Origin: Muriicola sp041358175
GTDB lineage: Bacteria; Bacteroidota; Bacteroidia; Flavobacteriales; Flavobacteriaceae
Direction of reading: 5' to 3'
Assembly: GCF_041358175.1 (NCBI RefSeq)
Contig: NZ_JBGKBE010000001.1
Coordinates: 558,001 to 622,000 of the forward strand
Length of the DNA stretch: 64,000 bases
The notes under the pieces are model-generated. The model saw nothing but the letters and a program-made list of their open reading frames with translations. It had not been told where the DNA came from and searched no databases. Every line of letters starts with the position of its first letter. The first letter of the stretch is position 1. Below are positions 43,732-52,477 of this stretch, one piece after another. The translations under genes and the position numbers were made by a program.

Positions 43732-46700
43732 ATGAAATCACATATCATTTGCTTCTTTTTAGTATTGATTACTGCAGGACTGACTGCGCAAACAGCAGAA
43801 TCCTATTTCCAGACTCTGAAGTACCGGAATATTGGACCTTTCAGGGGAGGTCGATCAGTTTCTGCAACGGGGGTCATAGGTGACCCGCTAACTTATTATA
43901 TGGGAACAACGGGAGGTGGTTTATGGAAAACGACTGATGCCGGAGCCAGGTGGGATAATATTTCTGATGGTTATTTTGAGATGGGTTCTGTTGGGGCTGT
44001 GGCTGTGTCTCCATCAAACCCCAATATTCTGTATTGTGGAATGGGAGAACACGCCGTTAGGGGAGTTATGACCTCATATGGAGATGGGATCTACAAATCG
44101 ACGGATGCAGGAAAAACATGGTCAAAAACAGGTCTGGAACAAACGCAGCATATCGCACGTATTGTTATTCACCCTACCAATCCTGATATCGTTTATGTGG
44201 CTGCCCAGGGAGCTTTATACGGCCCAAACAAGGAAAGGGGGATATACAGGAGTACAGACGGGGGAAAATCATGGAAGAATATACTATTCGTAAATGAACT
44301 CACAGGATGCAACGAACTTTCAATGGTATCATCCACTCCGGAAGTGCTCTATGCCAGTATGTGGCATCATCAGAGAAAACCTGAAATTGTGATCAGTGGA
44401 GGGGAAGGGAGTGGACTCTACAAATCCACTGACGGAGGTGACTCCTGGCATAAAATTCATAATGGATTACCTGAAGAAAAAGGTAAGATGGCTATTGCTG
44501 TTAGTCAGGCCAATCCGGATAAAGTCTACGCTTTAATTGAAAGCGATTCGGATAAGGATCTGGGTGGACTTTTCGTATCTGCCAACGCAGGTGCATCCTG
44601 GAATATGGTCAGTGGAGATAACAGACTGGTGCAGCGCGCCTGGTATTATATCGAAGTATTTCCAGACCCAAATAATGAAAACGTGGTGTACGTGATGAGT
44701 GCTCAGGCGTTGCGATCTATCGATGGCGGAAAAACCTGGGAGGAGATCACTGGCACTCATGGTGATTATCACGATTTGTGGATTAATCCGGCGGATTCAA
44801 AGAATATGGTTATAGCCAATGATGGTGGTGCTGCCATTTCTTTCGACACTGGAAAATCCTGGACTACCCAGGATATTATGCCAACTGCCCAGTTTTATCG
44901 AATCAATACCGATCGCCTGTTTCCTTATAATATTTATGGAGGGCAACAAGACAACTCTTCGGTGCGGATTCCACATCTTTCCCTTTCCAGTGGAGGTATT
45001 AGTGAAGAAGACTGGACCAGCTCGGCAGGCGGCGAAAGTGCATTTTTGGCATTTGACCCGGAGAATCCACGATATGTTATGGGGGGCAGCTATTTAGGGT
45101 ATATAGACCTTCTGGATACGGAGACCAAATCGCGTACTAAGGTGCTGGCGGCTCCTATTCAGTATCTCGGAATGGCAGCAAGGGATATGAAGTACCTTTT
45201 TAACTGGAACGCACCCATCATTCGTTCACAACACGAGCCCAACACTTTTTTCCATTGTGCCCAAATGGTACTCAGAACAAGGGATATGGGTCTTAGCTGG
45301 GAAGAGGTCTCGCCTGATCTTACAAGGAATATGGATGAAAAACAGGGAAAAGGAGGCGGACCCTATACGGTTGAAGCCGTTGGTGCCGAGAATTACGGCA
45401 CCATTTCCTATATGATCGAATCTCCCGATGAAGAAGGTGTTTACTGGACAGGCAGTGACGATGGTCTTGTTCATATCACAAGGGATGGGGGAAATACCTG
45501 GCAAAATGTTACTCCGAAGGGATTAAAGGAATGTCTCATTAATGCTATTGAGGTGTCTCCTCATAGTCGGGGGACAGCATATATCGCAACAACCCGATAC
45601 AAATTCAACGACTATACACCGGGCTTGTATAAAACAGAGAATTATGGGAAAACATGGACCAACATCAGTTCGGGAATTCCTTATGGCTCCTTTACCAGGG
45701 TTGTAAGAGAAGATGCAGACAGGAAAGGCCTCTTATACGCAGGCACCGAAAAAGGGATGTATATCTCCTGGAACGATGGTTCGTCCTGGGAACCGTTTCA
45801 GCTAAATCTGCCCAAAACGCCCATAACAGACCTGAAGGTACATCAGGGAGATCTGGTGGTGGCTACATCTGGTCGATCCTTCTGGATCCTGGATGATCTT
45901 GCCCTTCTTGCGCAATACAAATCTAGTACTTCACTGATAAAAATTTATCAGCCGGAAGATGCACTAAATGCCTCATGGGGGAGTCCTCTGAACGGCAATA
46001 CAAAATCATTCAAAGGATCTCAACCTTTCGAAGGAGTGAATCCTGCCAACGGAATGGTAATCTATTATGATTTACCTACTGTAGATAAGAACATTCCTTT
46101 AAAAATGGAAATCAGGAATTCCAATGGGAAACTCATACGATCGTTTAGTTCGGTAAAAGACTCTACTTACCAGGAACACAATGGAGGAGGTCCTCCGCCT
46201 AAGCCGGTTTTGTCATATGATCAGGGTCTGAACAGATTTGTATGGGATTTGAACTATCCGATTTTGGAGGGGATACCAGGGGTCTATATGGAAGCGGGTT
46301 TCAGAGGACATAAGGCGCCACCGGGAAATTATGAGATTAAACTGACTATGGGGGGTGAATCGGTTGTCACTTCGGGGAACATCCTTTCTACTCCCGGCTT
46401 TGATGTGACTCCCGCACAGTATGAAGAATTCGATTCCTTTATGACAGAAATGGAAGGCAAGCTCAACGAGATGCATCGTATGGTGAACCGGCTTTATAAA
46501 GTGCAAGAACAACTCAGGGACTTGTTACCCTCTCTGGAGGGGCCGATAAGAAAATCGGGCCAGGAGTTGCTTAATGAGCTTAAATCCTGGGATGAGGACA
46601 TGGTACAGCGAAAATCACAGGCGTATGACGATGTGGAAAATTTTCCCAATAAATTTACCGCAGAATATATTTTCCTGATCGACCAGAGCAATAGTGTAAT

Positions 46701-46857
46701 TCCAAAGATCAACCAGGGCTCCAGGGCTCGTAAAAAAGAACTTGATTTACAATGGAATGTACTCAAAAAAAGAGGTCAACAACTCTCTAATCAAGCTATT
46801 CCCGAGTACAATAAAGTTTTATGGGACGCCGGTATTGGGGCGATACAATTGAATTGA
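43732..46857 (+). CDS. Secreted VPS10/BNR propeller protein, copy 2
   Basis: The 1041-residue protein is a paralogue of the upstream gene, with a signal peptide (IICFFLVLITAGLTAQ), the same YRNIGPFRGGRSVSATGV start, repeated Asp-box blades (GLWKTTDAGARWDNIS, GIYKSTDAGKTWSKTG) and the shared segment RVVREDADRKGLLYAGTEKG, followed by a similar helical tail. Copies 1 and 2 are thus tandem duplicates that have diverged. It ends 2 bases before hemJ. Ligand or enzymatic role is not evident from the sequence. Confidence 0.88.
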   Translation: MKSHIICFFLVLITAGLTAQTAESYFQTLKYRNIGPFRGGRSVSATGVIGDPLTYYMGTTGGGLWKTTDAGARWDNISDGYFEMGSVGAVAVSPSNPNILYCGMGEHAVRGVMTSYGDGIYKSTDAGKTWSKTGLEQTQHIARIVIHPTNPDIVYVAAQGALYGPNKERGIYRSTDGGKSWKNILFVNELTGCNELSMVSSTPEVLYASMWHHQRKPEIVISGGEGSGLYKSTDGGDSWHKIHNGLPEEKGKMAIAVSQANPDKVYALIESDSDKDLGGLFVSANAGASWNMVSGDNRLVQRAWYYIEVFPDPNNENVVYVMSAQALRSIDGGKTWEEITGTHGDYHDLWINPADSKNMVIANDGGAAISFDTGKSWTTQDIMPTAQFYRINTDRLFPYNIYGGQQDNSSVRIPHLSLSSGGISEEDWTSSAGGESAFLAFDPENPRYVMGGSYLGYIDLLDTETKSRTKVLAAPIQYLGMAARDMKYLFNWNAPIIRSQHEPNTFFHCAQMVLRTRDMGLSWEEVSPDLTRNMDEKQGKGGGPYTVEAVGAENYGTISYMIESPDEEGVYWTGSDDGLVHITRDGGNTWQNVTPKGLKECLINAIEVSPHSRGTAYIATTRYKFNDYTPGLYKTENYGKTWTNISSGIPYGSFTRVVREDADRKGLLYAGTEKGMYISWNDGSSWEPFQLNLPKTPITDLKVHQGDLVVATSGRSFWILDDLALLAQYKSSTSLIKIYQPEDALNASWGSPLNGNTKSFKGSQPFEGVNPANGMVIYYDLPTVDKNIPLKMEIRNSNGKLIRSFSSVKDSTYQEHNGGGPPPKPVLSYDQGLNRFVWDLNYPILEGIPGVYMEAGFRGHKAPPGNYEIKLTMGGESVVTSGNILSTPGFDVTPAQYEEFDSFMTEMEGKLNEMHRMVNRLYKVQEQLRDLLPSLEGPIRKSGQELLNELKSWDEDMVQRKSQAYDDVENFPNKFTAEYIFLIDQSNSVIPKINQGSRARKKELDLQWNVLKKRGQQLSNQAIPEYNKVLWDAGIGAIQLN

Positions 46858-46859
46858 TT

Positions 46860-47411
46860 ATGGGGGAATACTACAATTATATTAAAGCACTGCATCTCAT
46901 TTTTGTAGTCACCTGGTTTGCAGGTTTATTCTATATTCCAAGGCTATTTGTCTACCATATTGAAGCCCAGGAGAAACCGGAACCCGATCGTCATATCTTA
47001 ACTGAGCAATTAAAGCTAATGACCAAAAGATTATGGTATATCATTACCTGGCCTTCGGCTATATTATGTACCCTTTTTGCCGTCTGGTTACTTATCCTGA
47101 TGCCGGGGTGGATAAGTCAGGCATGGATGCATGTTAAACTGCTTTTTGTTGTTTTGCTATTCGCTTATCACTTTAAAACGCATCTTATGTTTCTGCAGTT
47201 GCAAAGGGATGAAGTAAGGTATACTTCAAATTTTATGAGAATTTGGAATGAAGGAGCAACCCTGGTCCTCTTCGCGGTTACCTTTCTTGTAATTCTCAAA
47301 AGTGCATTTAACTGGATCTACGGAGTTGTTGGTATTTTTGTTCTGGTCATTTTACTTATGCTGGGGATAAGGCTCTACAAAAGGATCCGTGATAAAAACC
47401 CCAATGCCTGA
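46860..47411 (+). CDS. hemJ: Protoporphyrinogen IX oxidase HemJ (CopD/UPF0093 family)
   Basis: The ATG at 46860 gives a 183-residue integral membrane protein with four to five helices. The N-terminal YYNYIKALHLIFVVTWFAGLFYIPRLFVY with its conserved histidine, and the following MTKRLWYIITWPSAI, match HemJ, which oxidises protoporphyrinogen IX to protoporphyrin IX in the membrane. Automated pipelines often call it only a CopD-family protein. The presence of hemF and hemH in the same window and no hemG or hemY here supports the HemJ role. It follows the VPS10 copy 2 gene by 2 bases, so it is probably co-transcribed with that gene. Confidence 0.88.
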   Translation: MGEYYNYIKALHLIFVVTWFAGLFYIPRLFVYHIEAQEKPEPDRHILTEQLKLMTKRLWYIITWPSAILCTLFAVWLLILMPGWISQAWMHVKLLFVVLLFAYHFKTHLMFLQLQRDEVRYTSNFMRIWNEGATLVLFAVTFLVILKSAFNWIYGVVGIFVLVILLMLGIRLYKRIRDKNPNA

Positions 47412-47531
47412 TCTTTTTTCACGGGCTGGAGGTAAAATAAGCTTGGAATCAACCTGCTACGTTTTGTATGCTTTCATGCAGCTCAATTTTTGGACTGATT
47501 ATTGCTATCTTTAGTAGCAAATTATAACGCA

Positions 47532-48998
47532 TTGTTCAAGAAGTTCTCCCTTCGATCCAGGATTTTTGTCACCATGATATTTTTAGTCTTGATTGCTTCG
47601 GTGCTTATCGCCGGAGTAACAATCTATCAATACAGGGAGCAGTCCAGGGATTACCATCAGGAAAGACTGGAACGGAAAGAAGAACAGGTAAAACAAAGCA
47701 TTACTTATACCTTACAGGAAACAACTTATCCCGTTATTACTGAAAATCTAGGCCTGATTTTCAAAGATGAAATTTACCGCATTGCTGATGTACAGAATGT
47801 AAATTTCAATATTTACGATCTGGAAGGGCAATTGATTAAAAGCTCCAGGCCCAAATTCTATAACGATTCTATTTCACTTTGTTTGGATGCAGAAGTTCTC
47901 AACGCACTGAAAGCAAGCCCGAATAAGCGCCTGGTTGAGGATAATTTAGCTGCCGGGAGTAAGTACCAGGCATCGTACACTTATATTACAGACCCAAAAT
48001 TTAAACCGATAGGTATTTTAAATTTGCCTTATTATGAAGACAATTCCTTTAATAGCATGGAATTGCGTGAGTTCCTATTCAGACTTGGCGGAGTATACCT
48101 TGTCATGTTTTTTATTGCTATTATTCTGGCCTACTTTATTTCGAAATACATAACCCGCTCGCTTGAAACTGTTTCTGAGAAATTGCACAAGACCAACCTT
48201 ACAAAACGCAATGAAAAGATTTATGTAAAAAACCCTAGTGAAGAAATCAATAAACTCATTGATTCCTACAATAGCATGATTGATCAGTTAGAACAAAGTG
48301 CGGCCAAATTAGCGCGAAGTGAACGGGAACAGGCATGGAGGGAAATGGCCAAGCAGGTAGCACATGAGATTAAAAATCCTCTTACGCCATTGCGCCTAAC
48401 CGTCCAGAGCTTTCAGCGAAAATTTGATCCCTCTCAACCGGATGCCAAAACAAAAATTGAGGAGTTTTCCAAGACCCTTATACAGCAAATCGACACCATG
48501 AGTAGTATAGCAGCTGCTTTTTCCAATTTCGCGGAGATGCCTGCCCAGCAGAATGAGACCCTGAATGTAGTGTCAACGGTAAAACTAGCTCTGGATATAT
48601 TCAATGAGAATTACATCCATTTTATCTCTGAAGAAGAAAAAATAATTGCGAAATTAGACCGGACTCAATTGATAAGGGTGGTTACCAACCTGGTGAAGAA
48701 TGCCATCCAGGCAGTGCCGGATGTTGAATCGCCCCGAATCCTGGTTTCCGTTACTTCGGATGGAGATTATGTTAAGATCGCGGTGGCTGATAATGGTGTA
48801 GGGATCTCAGATGAAGTAAAAGAAAAGGTTTTTGAACCCAAATTTACAACCAAATCCAGTGGAATGGGTCTTGGATTGGGGATGGTAAAAAATATTGTAG
48901 AAACGTATAAGGGAACCATTTCACTCACGTCACAACCGGGCAAGGGCTCTGTTTTTACAGTGAGGTTTCCAAAGGCAATTCATAAAACAGAGATATGA
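47532..48998 (+). CDS. Two-component sensor histidine kinase, NtrY-like
   Basis: From a TTG at 47532 the protein has 488 residues: TM1 at about 14-33, an extracytoplasmic sensor domain, TM2 (GGVYLVMFFIAIILAYFIS), a HAMP linker, the dimerisation helix with phosphoacceptor His278 in QVAHEIKNPLTPL, and an ATPase domain with N box NLVKNAIQAVPD, G1 VADNGVGIS and G2 GMGLGLGMVKNIV. The open frame extends to 47502, but a TATCTTTA -7-like element lies there, so the later start is favoured. No response regulator is adjacent. Its stop overlaps the enoyl-CoA hydratase start by 4 bases. The signal is unknown. Confidence 0.88.
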   Translation: MFKKFSLRSRIFVTMIFLVLIASVLIAGVTIYQYREQSRDYHQERLERKEEQVKQSITYTLQETTYPVITENLGLIFKDEIYRIADVQNVNFNIYDLEGQLIKSSRPKFYNDSISLCLDAEVLNALKASPNKRLVEDNLAAGSKYQASYTYITDPKFKPIGILNLPYYEDNSFNSMELREFLFRLGGVYLVMFFIAIILAYFISKYITRSLETVSEKLHKTNLTKRNEKIYVKNPSEEINKLIDSYNSMIDQLEQSAAKLARSEREQAWREMAKQVAHEIKNPLTPLRLTVQSFQRKFDPSQPDAKTKIEEFSKTLIQQIDTMSSIAAAFSNFAEMPAQQNETLNVVSTVKLALDIFNENYIHFISEEEKIIAKLDRTQLIRVVTNLVKNAIQAVPDVESPRILVSVTSDGDYVKIAVADNGVGISDEVKEKVFEPKFTTKSSGMGLGLGMVKNIVETYKGTISLTSQPGKGSVFTVRFPKAIHKTEI

Positions 48999-49777
48999 GC
49001 TATAATAATATTCTCGTTGATATAGAAGACAACACTGCTGTTGTAACAATCAACCGGCCTAAAAAGTTAAATGCACTTAATACTGCAACTATCAAAGAAC
49101 TCCACCTTGCATTTAAGGCGCTTGAAAAAGACAAAAAAGCAAGGGTTATTATCCTTACAGGTGCCGGGGAGAAGGCATTTGTCGCCGGGGCAGATATTTC
49201 GGAATTTTCCCATTTTAATACCAAACAGGGAGGTCAGCTGGCTGCTCAGGGACAGGAATTGTTATTCGACTTTATCGAGAATCTTTCGAAGCCGGTAATT
49301 GCCGCAATTAACGGTTTTGCTCTGGGAGGCGGACTTGAACTTGCCATGTCATGTCATTTCAGAATAGCCAGCCACAATGCAAGGATGGGACTGCCTGAAG
49401 TGTCATTGGGCGTTATTCCCGGATATGGGGGAACGCAGCGACTTCCACAACTAATTGGGAAAGGCAGGGCAATGGAAATGATCATGACCGGAGGGATGAT
49501 TGATGTGGAACGAGCTATAGAATTTGGGCTTGTAAACCACATTGCCTCTTTAGAAGAACTGATTGACTATTGTAAAGACATTGCTAAAAAGATCGCAAAA
49601 AACTCCCCAATGGCGATCAGGCAGGCAATAAAAGCGATAAATGCGGGTTTTAAGAATGAAGTTCACGGTTTTGATGTGGAAATCGAAGCCTTTGGACAAT
49701 GTTTTGGTACCGATGATTTTAAGGAAGGTACCTCAGCATTTCTGGAAAAAAGAAAAGCTTCTTTTCCGGGATCCTGA
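48995..49777 (+). CDS. Enoyl-CoA hydratase/isomerase family protein
   Basis: The 260-residue crotonase-fold protein has the CoA-binding GFALGGGLELAMSCHFRIAS loop and AGADISEFS, and LPEVSLGVIPGYGGTQRLPQL with the second catalytic glutamate in PEVSLG. This matches short-chain enoyl-CoA hydratases, such as in beta-oxidation or butanoate-type pathways. Its ATG overlaps the kinase stop (ATGA), which implies co-translation. No acyl-CoA dehydrogenase or thiolase is adjacent. A weaker alternative is another crotonase reaction. Confidence 0.9.
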   Translation: MSYNNILVDIEDNTAVVTINRPKKLNALNTATIKELHLAFKALEKDKKARVIILTGAGEKAFVAGADISEFSHFNTKQGGQLAAQGQELLFDFIENLSKPVIAAINGFALGGGLELAMSCHFRIASHNARMGLPEVSLGVIPGYGGTQRLPQLIGKGRAMEMIMTGGMIDVERAIEFGLVNHIASLEELIDYCKDIAKKIAKNSPMAIRQAIKAINAGFKNEVHGFDVEIEAFGQCFGTDDFKEGTSAFLEKRKASFPGS

Positions 49778-49801
49778 GAGAATTCATTCAAATAAAACCA
49801 T

Positions 49802-51352
49802 ATGCAAAAACGAATCCTGCTTATCGGACTGCTTTGTGTGGGATGGCTTGTAGGGGCACAAGAATTCCCCGTTGATTATACCTTTGGAGAAAAATATAAC
49901 GATCGGTACAAGTATTCTAACCTCCTGACCATTGAAGATGATGGGCAGGGCGGGACACTTTTGGTAAGAGCCTATTATTCAGGGATGATTATCAAACCGA
50001 AAGGTTTTATAATCGAGCATTACGATGAAAATCTACAGTTAAAATCGGAATACAATTACAAGTTAAAAGGTTCCGAATTCGTCAACGGCTATTTCAGAAA
50101 CGGACAATTATATTTGCTTTTTCTGGATTATAACTACGAGAAAGAAGAATACGAATACTGGGTTCATAGGAGTCCGGTTGACCCCTTTTCCTTTACGAAG
50201 GAAAAACTTTTATCATTCCGTTCTGCCCCGGTAAAGAATCCACTCGACAAAAATTATTACAACAGAAAATTTAATTCAGGCTTTACAACAACAGTTTTGT
50301 TTCCGGAGGATAAGAGTTCTTTTGTGATTAGCACACATTATAAAAAAGGTAAGGACAACCGTCACGATATCTACCTTTTTACCTCAGGGCTCAAACAAGC
50401 TTTGTATCAGGACTTTTCATCTGAAGTTGAAGAGAAAAATTACGCCTTTGAGCGTGTTGCGGTTTCCAGGGATCTAGATCAGGTCTACATTATTGGGAAG
50501 GCCTATTTTAAAAAACGCCGTTTTACGGCTCTGGAACGTAAATTTCAATACGAACTTATTAAGCTTAACAAATCAGGGATATCCACTCAGAATTTTGATT
50601 CAACCGGAAAATATTCAGAATCCCTAACGCCCATCCTCCATAAGGGAGAACTGATCTGCGTAGGCTTCTATGCTAATCGTAAGGACAATCGATATAACGG
50701 TCTTTCCTATTTCAAGGTCGACCTCATTTCATTACAGGTAAAATCTTCGAAGTACAATCCTTTCTCAGAACAATTTATGTTTGATAAGTTTGGACAGGAA
50801 TACGATAAGGAAATAAAGAACCTCGTCTTTAAAAATGTGGTAGTTACCCCTGATAACTCAATTCTTTTTAATGCAGAGGAGTATTTTGTAACACAAAGTG
50901 TCCAGGCAAATTCAAGTGGCGGAAGGCTGAGAGTAGAACGCTTTCACCACAACGATATAGTAAGTGCCAAAATAGATGACCAGGGTAATATGGTCTGGGC
51001 AAGGAATATCAACAAGTCGGAAGTAACCCAGGGTGACGGATCCTATGCTTCCTATAGTTCCCTTACTAAAAATGGCAGGACCTATTTCTTCATCAGTACG
51101 GCTGCAGAGAACCCTCAGTTATTGAATAATGAACGGATCATCTTTAAACAGGGTCTGAGCAGGAATCGAAATGTTTTCGTTATCCAACTTGATGAACAAG
51201 GGAAGATGAGCTATGAAAAAATCATCGATTCGAAGGACGCACGGCTTCCTCTGATGGTTTCAAATCCCCTGAAAAACGATCTGAAAGGCAAGGTTCTCTT
51301 CTATGCGAAAAGAGGCACCAAAAAACAGTTGGTAAATGTTGCCATAGACTAA
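49802..51352 (+). CDS. Uncharacterised secreted protein
   Basis: The 516-residue protein has a signal peptide (RILLIGLLCVGWLVGAQ). The mature part is rich in beta-strand-like segments with many aromatic and basic residues, such as YTFGEKYNDRYKYSNLLT and VRAYYSGMIIKPKGFIIEHYDENLQLKSEY, which look like a propeller fold. No lipobox, T9SS tail or catalytic motif is seen. It stands 24 bases after the enoyl-CoA hydratase gene on the same strand. I do not recognise the family. Confidence 0.6.
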   Translation: MQKRILLIGLLCVGWLVGAQEFPVDYTFGEKYNDRYKYSNLLTIEDDGQGGTLLVRAYYSGMIIKPKGFIIEHYDENLQLKSEYNYKLKGSEFVNGYFRNGQLYLLFLDYNYEKEEYEYWVHRSPVDPFSFTKEKLLSFRSAPVKNPLDKNYYNRKFNSGFTTTVLFPEDKSSFVISTHYKKGKDNRHDIYLFTSGLKQALYQDFSSEVEEKNYAFERVAVSRDLDQVYIIGKAYFKKRRFTALERKFQYELIKLNKSGISTQNFDSTGKYSESLTPILHKGELICVGFYANRKDNRYNGLSYFKVDLISLQVKSSKYNPFSEQFMFDKFGQEYDKEIKNLVFKNVVVTPDNSILFNAEEYFVTQSVQANSSGGRLRVERFHHNDIVSAKIDDQGNMVWARNINKSEVTQGDGSYASYSSLTKNGRTYFFISTAAENPQLLNNERIIFKQGLSRNRNVFVIQLDEQGKMSYEKIIDSKDARLPLMVSNPLKNDLKGKVLFYAKRGTKKQLVNVAID

Positions 51353-51381
51353 AACATCTTTATATTATTGGAATAAATCCA

Positions 51382-51389
51382 TATATTTG
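51382..51389 (+). promoter_or_regulatory. Candidate -7 element before the radical SAM gene
   Basis: TATATTTG matches TAnnTTTG, 17 bases before the ATG at 51407. It lies within an imperfect palindrome in which ATCCA (51378-51382) faces TGGAT (51388-51392), and ATTGGA (51367-51372) faces TCCAAT further on, so a regulator site is possible. Confidence 0.35.
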
Positions 51390-51406
51390 GATAATATCCA
51401 ATATAA

Positions 51407-52477
51407 ATGAGTTCCAAACATCTTAAAGGCAGGGGTGCGCAACATAATTCCCATAATAAGTTTGAAGCACTGCATTCCGAATGGCGAGACGATTTCCTAG
51501 AATACTGTCTTAAGGAAGGGGAGTTGGCAGATAACAATAAGACAGCATACCTCCCTATATTCCCGAAAACCATAGTCAATAAAGTCACAAGTCCGGATGT
51601 CGGAATGTCCTACTCCATGAATCCCTACCAGGGATGTGAACATGGCTGTATTTATTGCTATGCGCGAAATACACATGAATATTGGGGCTACAGTGCCGGT
51701 CTCGATTTCGAAAGAAAAATACTGATAAAGGAAAATGCTCCTGCCTTGCTTGAATCAAAACTGAAAAGCAATACCTGGAAGGCAAAAACGATTGTTCTTT
51801 CGGGAAATACGGATTGCTATCAGCCTGCGGAAAAGAAATACAGAATTACCAGAGCTTGTTTAGAAGTCTTTTTAAAATACAGGCATCCGGTGGGGATTAT
51901 AACAAAAAATGCCCTCTTACTGCGAGATCTCGATTTGCTCATTCAATTGAACAAATACGGTCTTATCGGGGTACATATTTCGGTTACTTCACTTTCCGAG
52001 GATACAAGGCGACTATTAGAACCCAGGACGGCGACATTGTCGAGACGTCTTAAAACCATCCGGGTATTGTCTGAAAATATGATACCCGTCAATGCAATGC
52101 TGGCACCTCTGATCCCCGGGATAAATAGTCATGAATTAATGTCTCTGGCTAAAACCGTTTCGGAATGCGGGGCACGTTCTTTTGTATATACGGTTGTACG
52201 TTTAAACGGGGCCATCGGAATTCTTTTTTCTGATTGGATCAGGAGGACCATGCCTGATAAGGCCGAAAAAGTACTCAATCAGATCAGAAGTTGTCACGGG
52301 GGTAGCCTAAACGATAGCAGGTTTGGTATCCGTAACAGAGGTGAAGGTCCTCTGGCAAAGAACCTGAAGAATGTGGCCCGAATTGCTAAACAAAAGTATT
52401 TTAAGGAAAAGAATTTCCCGGAATTAAATACAGCCTTGCATGAACAATACAAAGAAGGACAGCTGAAGCTATTTTAA
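51407..52477 (+). CDS. Radical SAM protein, PA0069/SPL-like family
   Basis: The 356-residue protein has the radical SAM cluster motif C77-x3-C81-x2-C84 in YQGCEHGCIYCYARN. The surrounding segment and the later LSGNTDCYQPAEKKYRITR are typical of the family distantly related to spore photoproduct lyase and called PA0069 in Pseudomonas. It should bind a [4Fe-4S] cluster and S-adenosylmethionine. The substrate is unknown; DNA or nucleotide is a possibility. The gene is preceded by a -7 element and converges with the Gfo/Idh/MocA gene, which it overlaps by 9 bases. Confidence 0.87.
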   Translation: MSSKHLKGRGAQHNSHNKFEALHSEWRDDFLEYCLKEGELADNNKTAYLPIFPKTIVNKVTSPDVGMSYSMNPYQGCEHGCIYCYARNTHEYWGYSAGLDFERKILIKENAPALLESKLKSNTWKAKTIVLSGNTDCYQPAEKKYRITRACLEVFLKYRHPVGIITKNALLLRDLDLLIQLNKYGLIGVHISVTSLSEDTRRLLEPRTATLSRRLKTIRVLSENMIPVNAMLAPLIPGINSHELMSLAKTVSECGARSFVYTVVRLNGAIGILFSDWIRRTMPDKAEKVLNQIRSCHGGSLNDSRFGIRNRGEGPLAKNLKNVARIAKQKYFKEKNFPELNTALHEQYKEGQLKLF

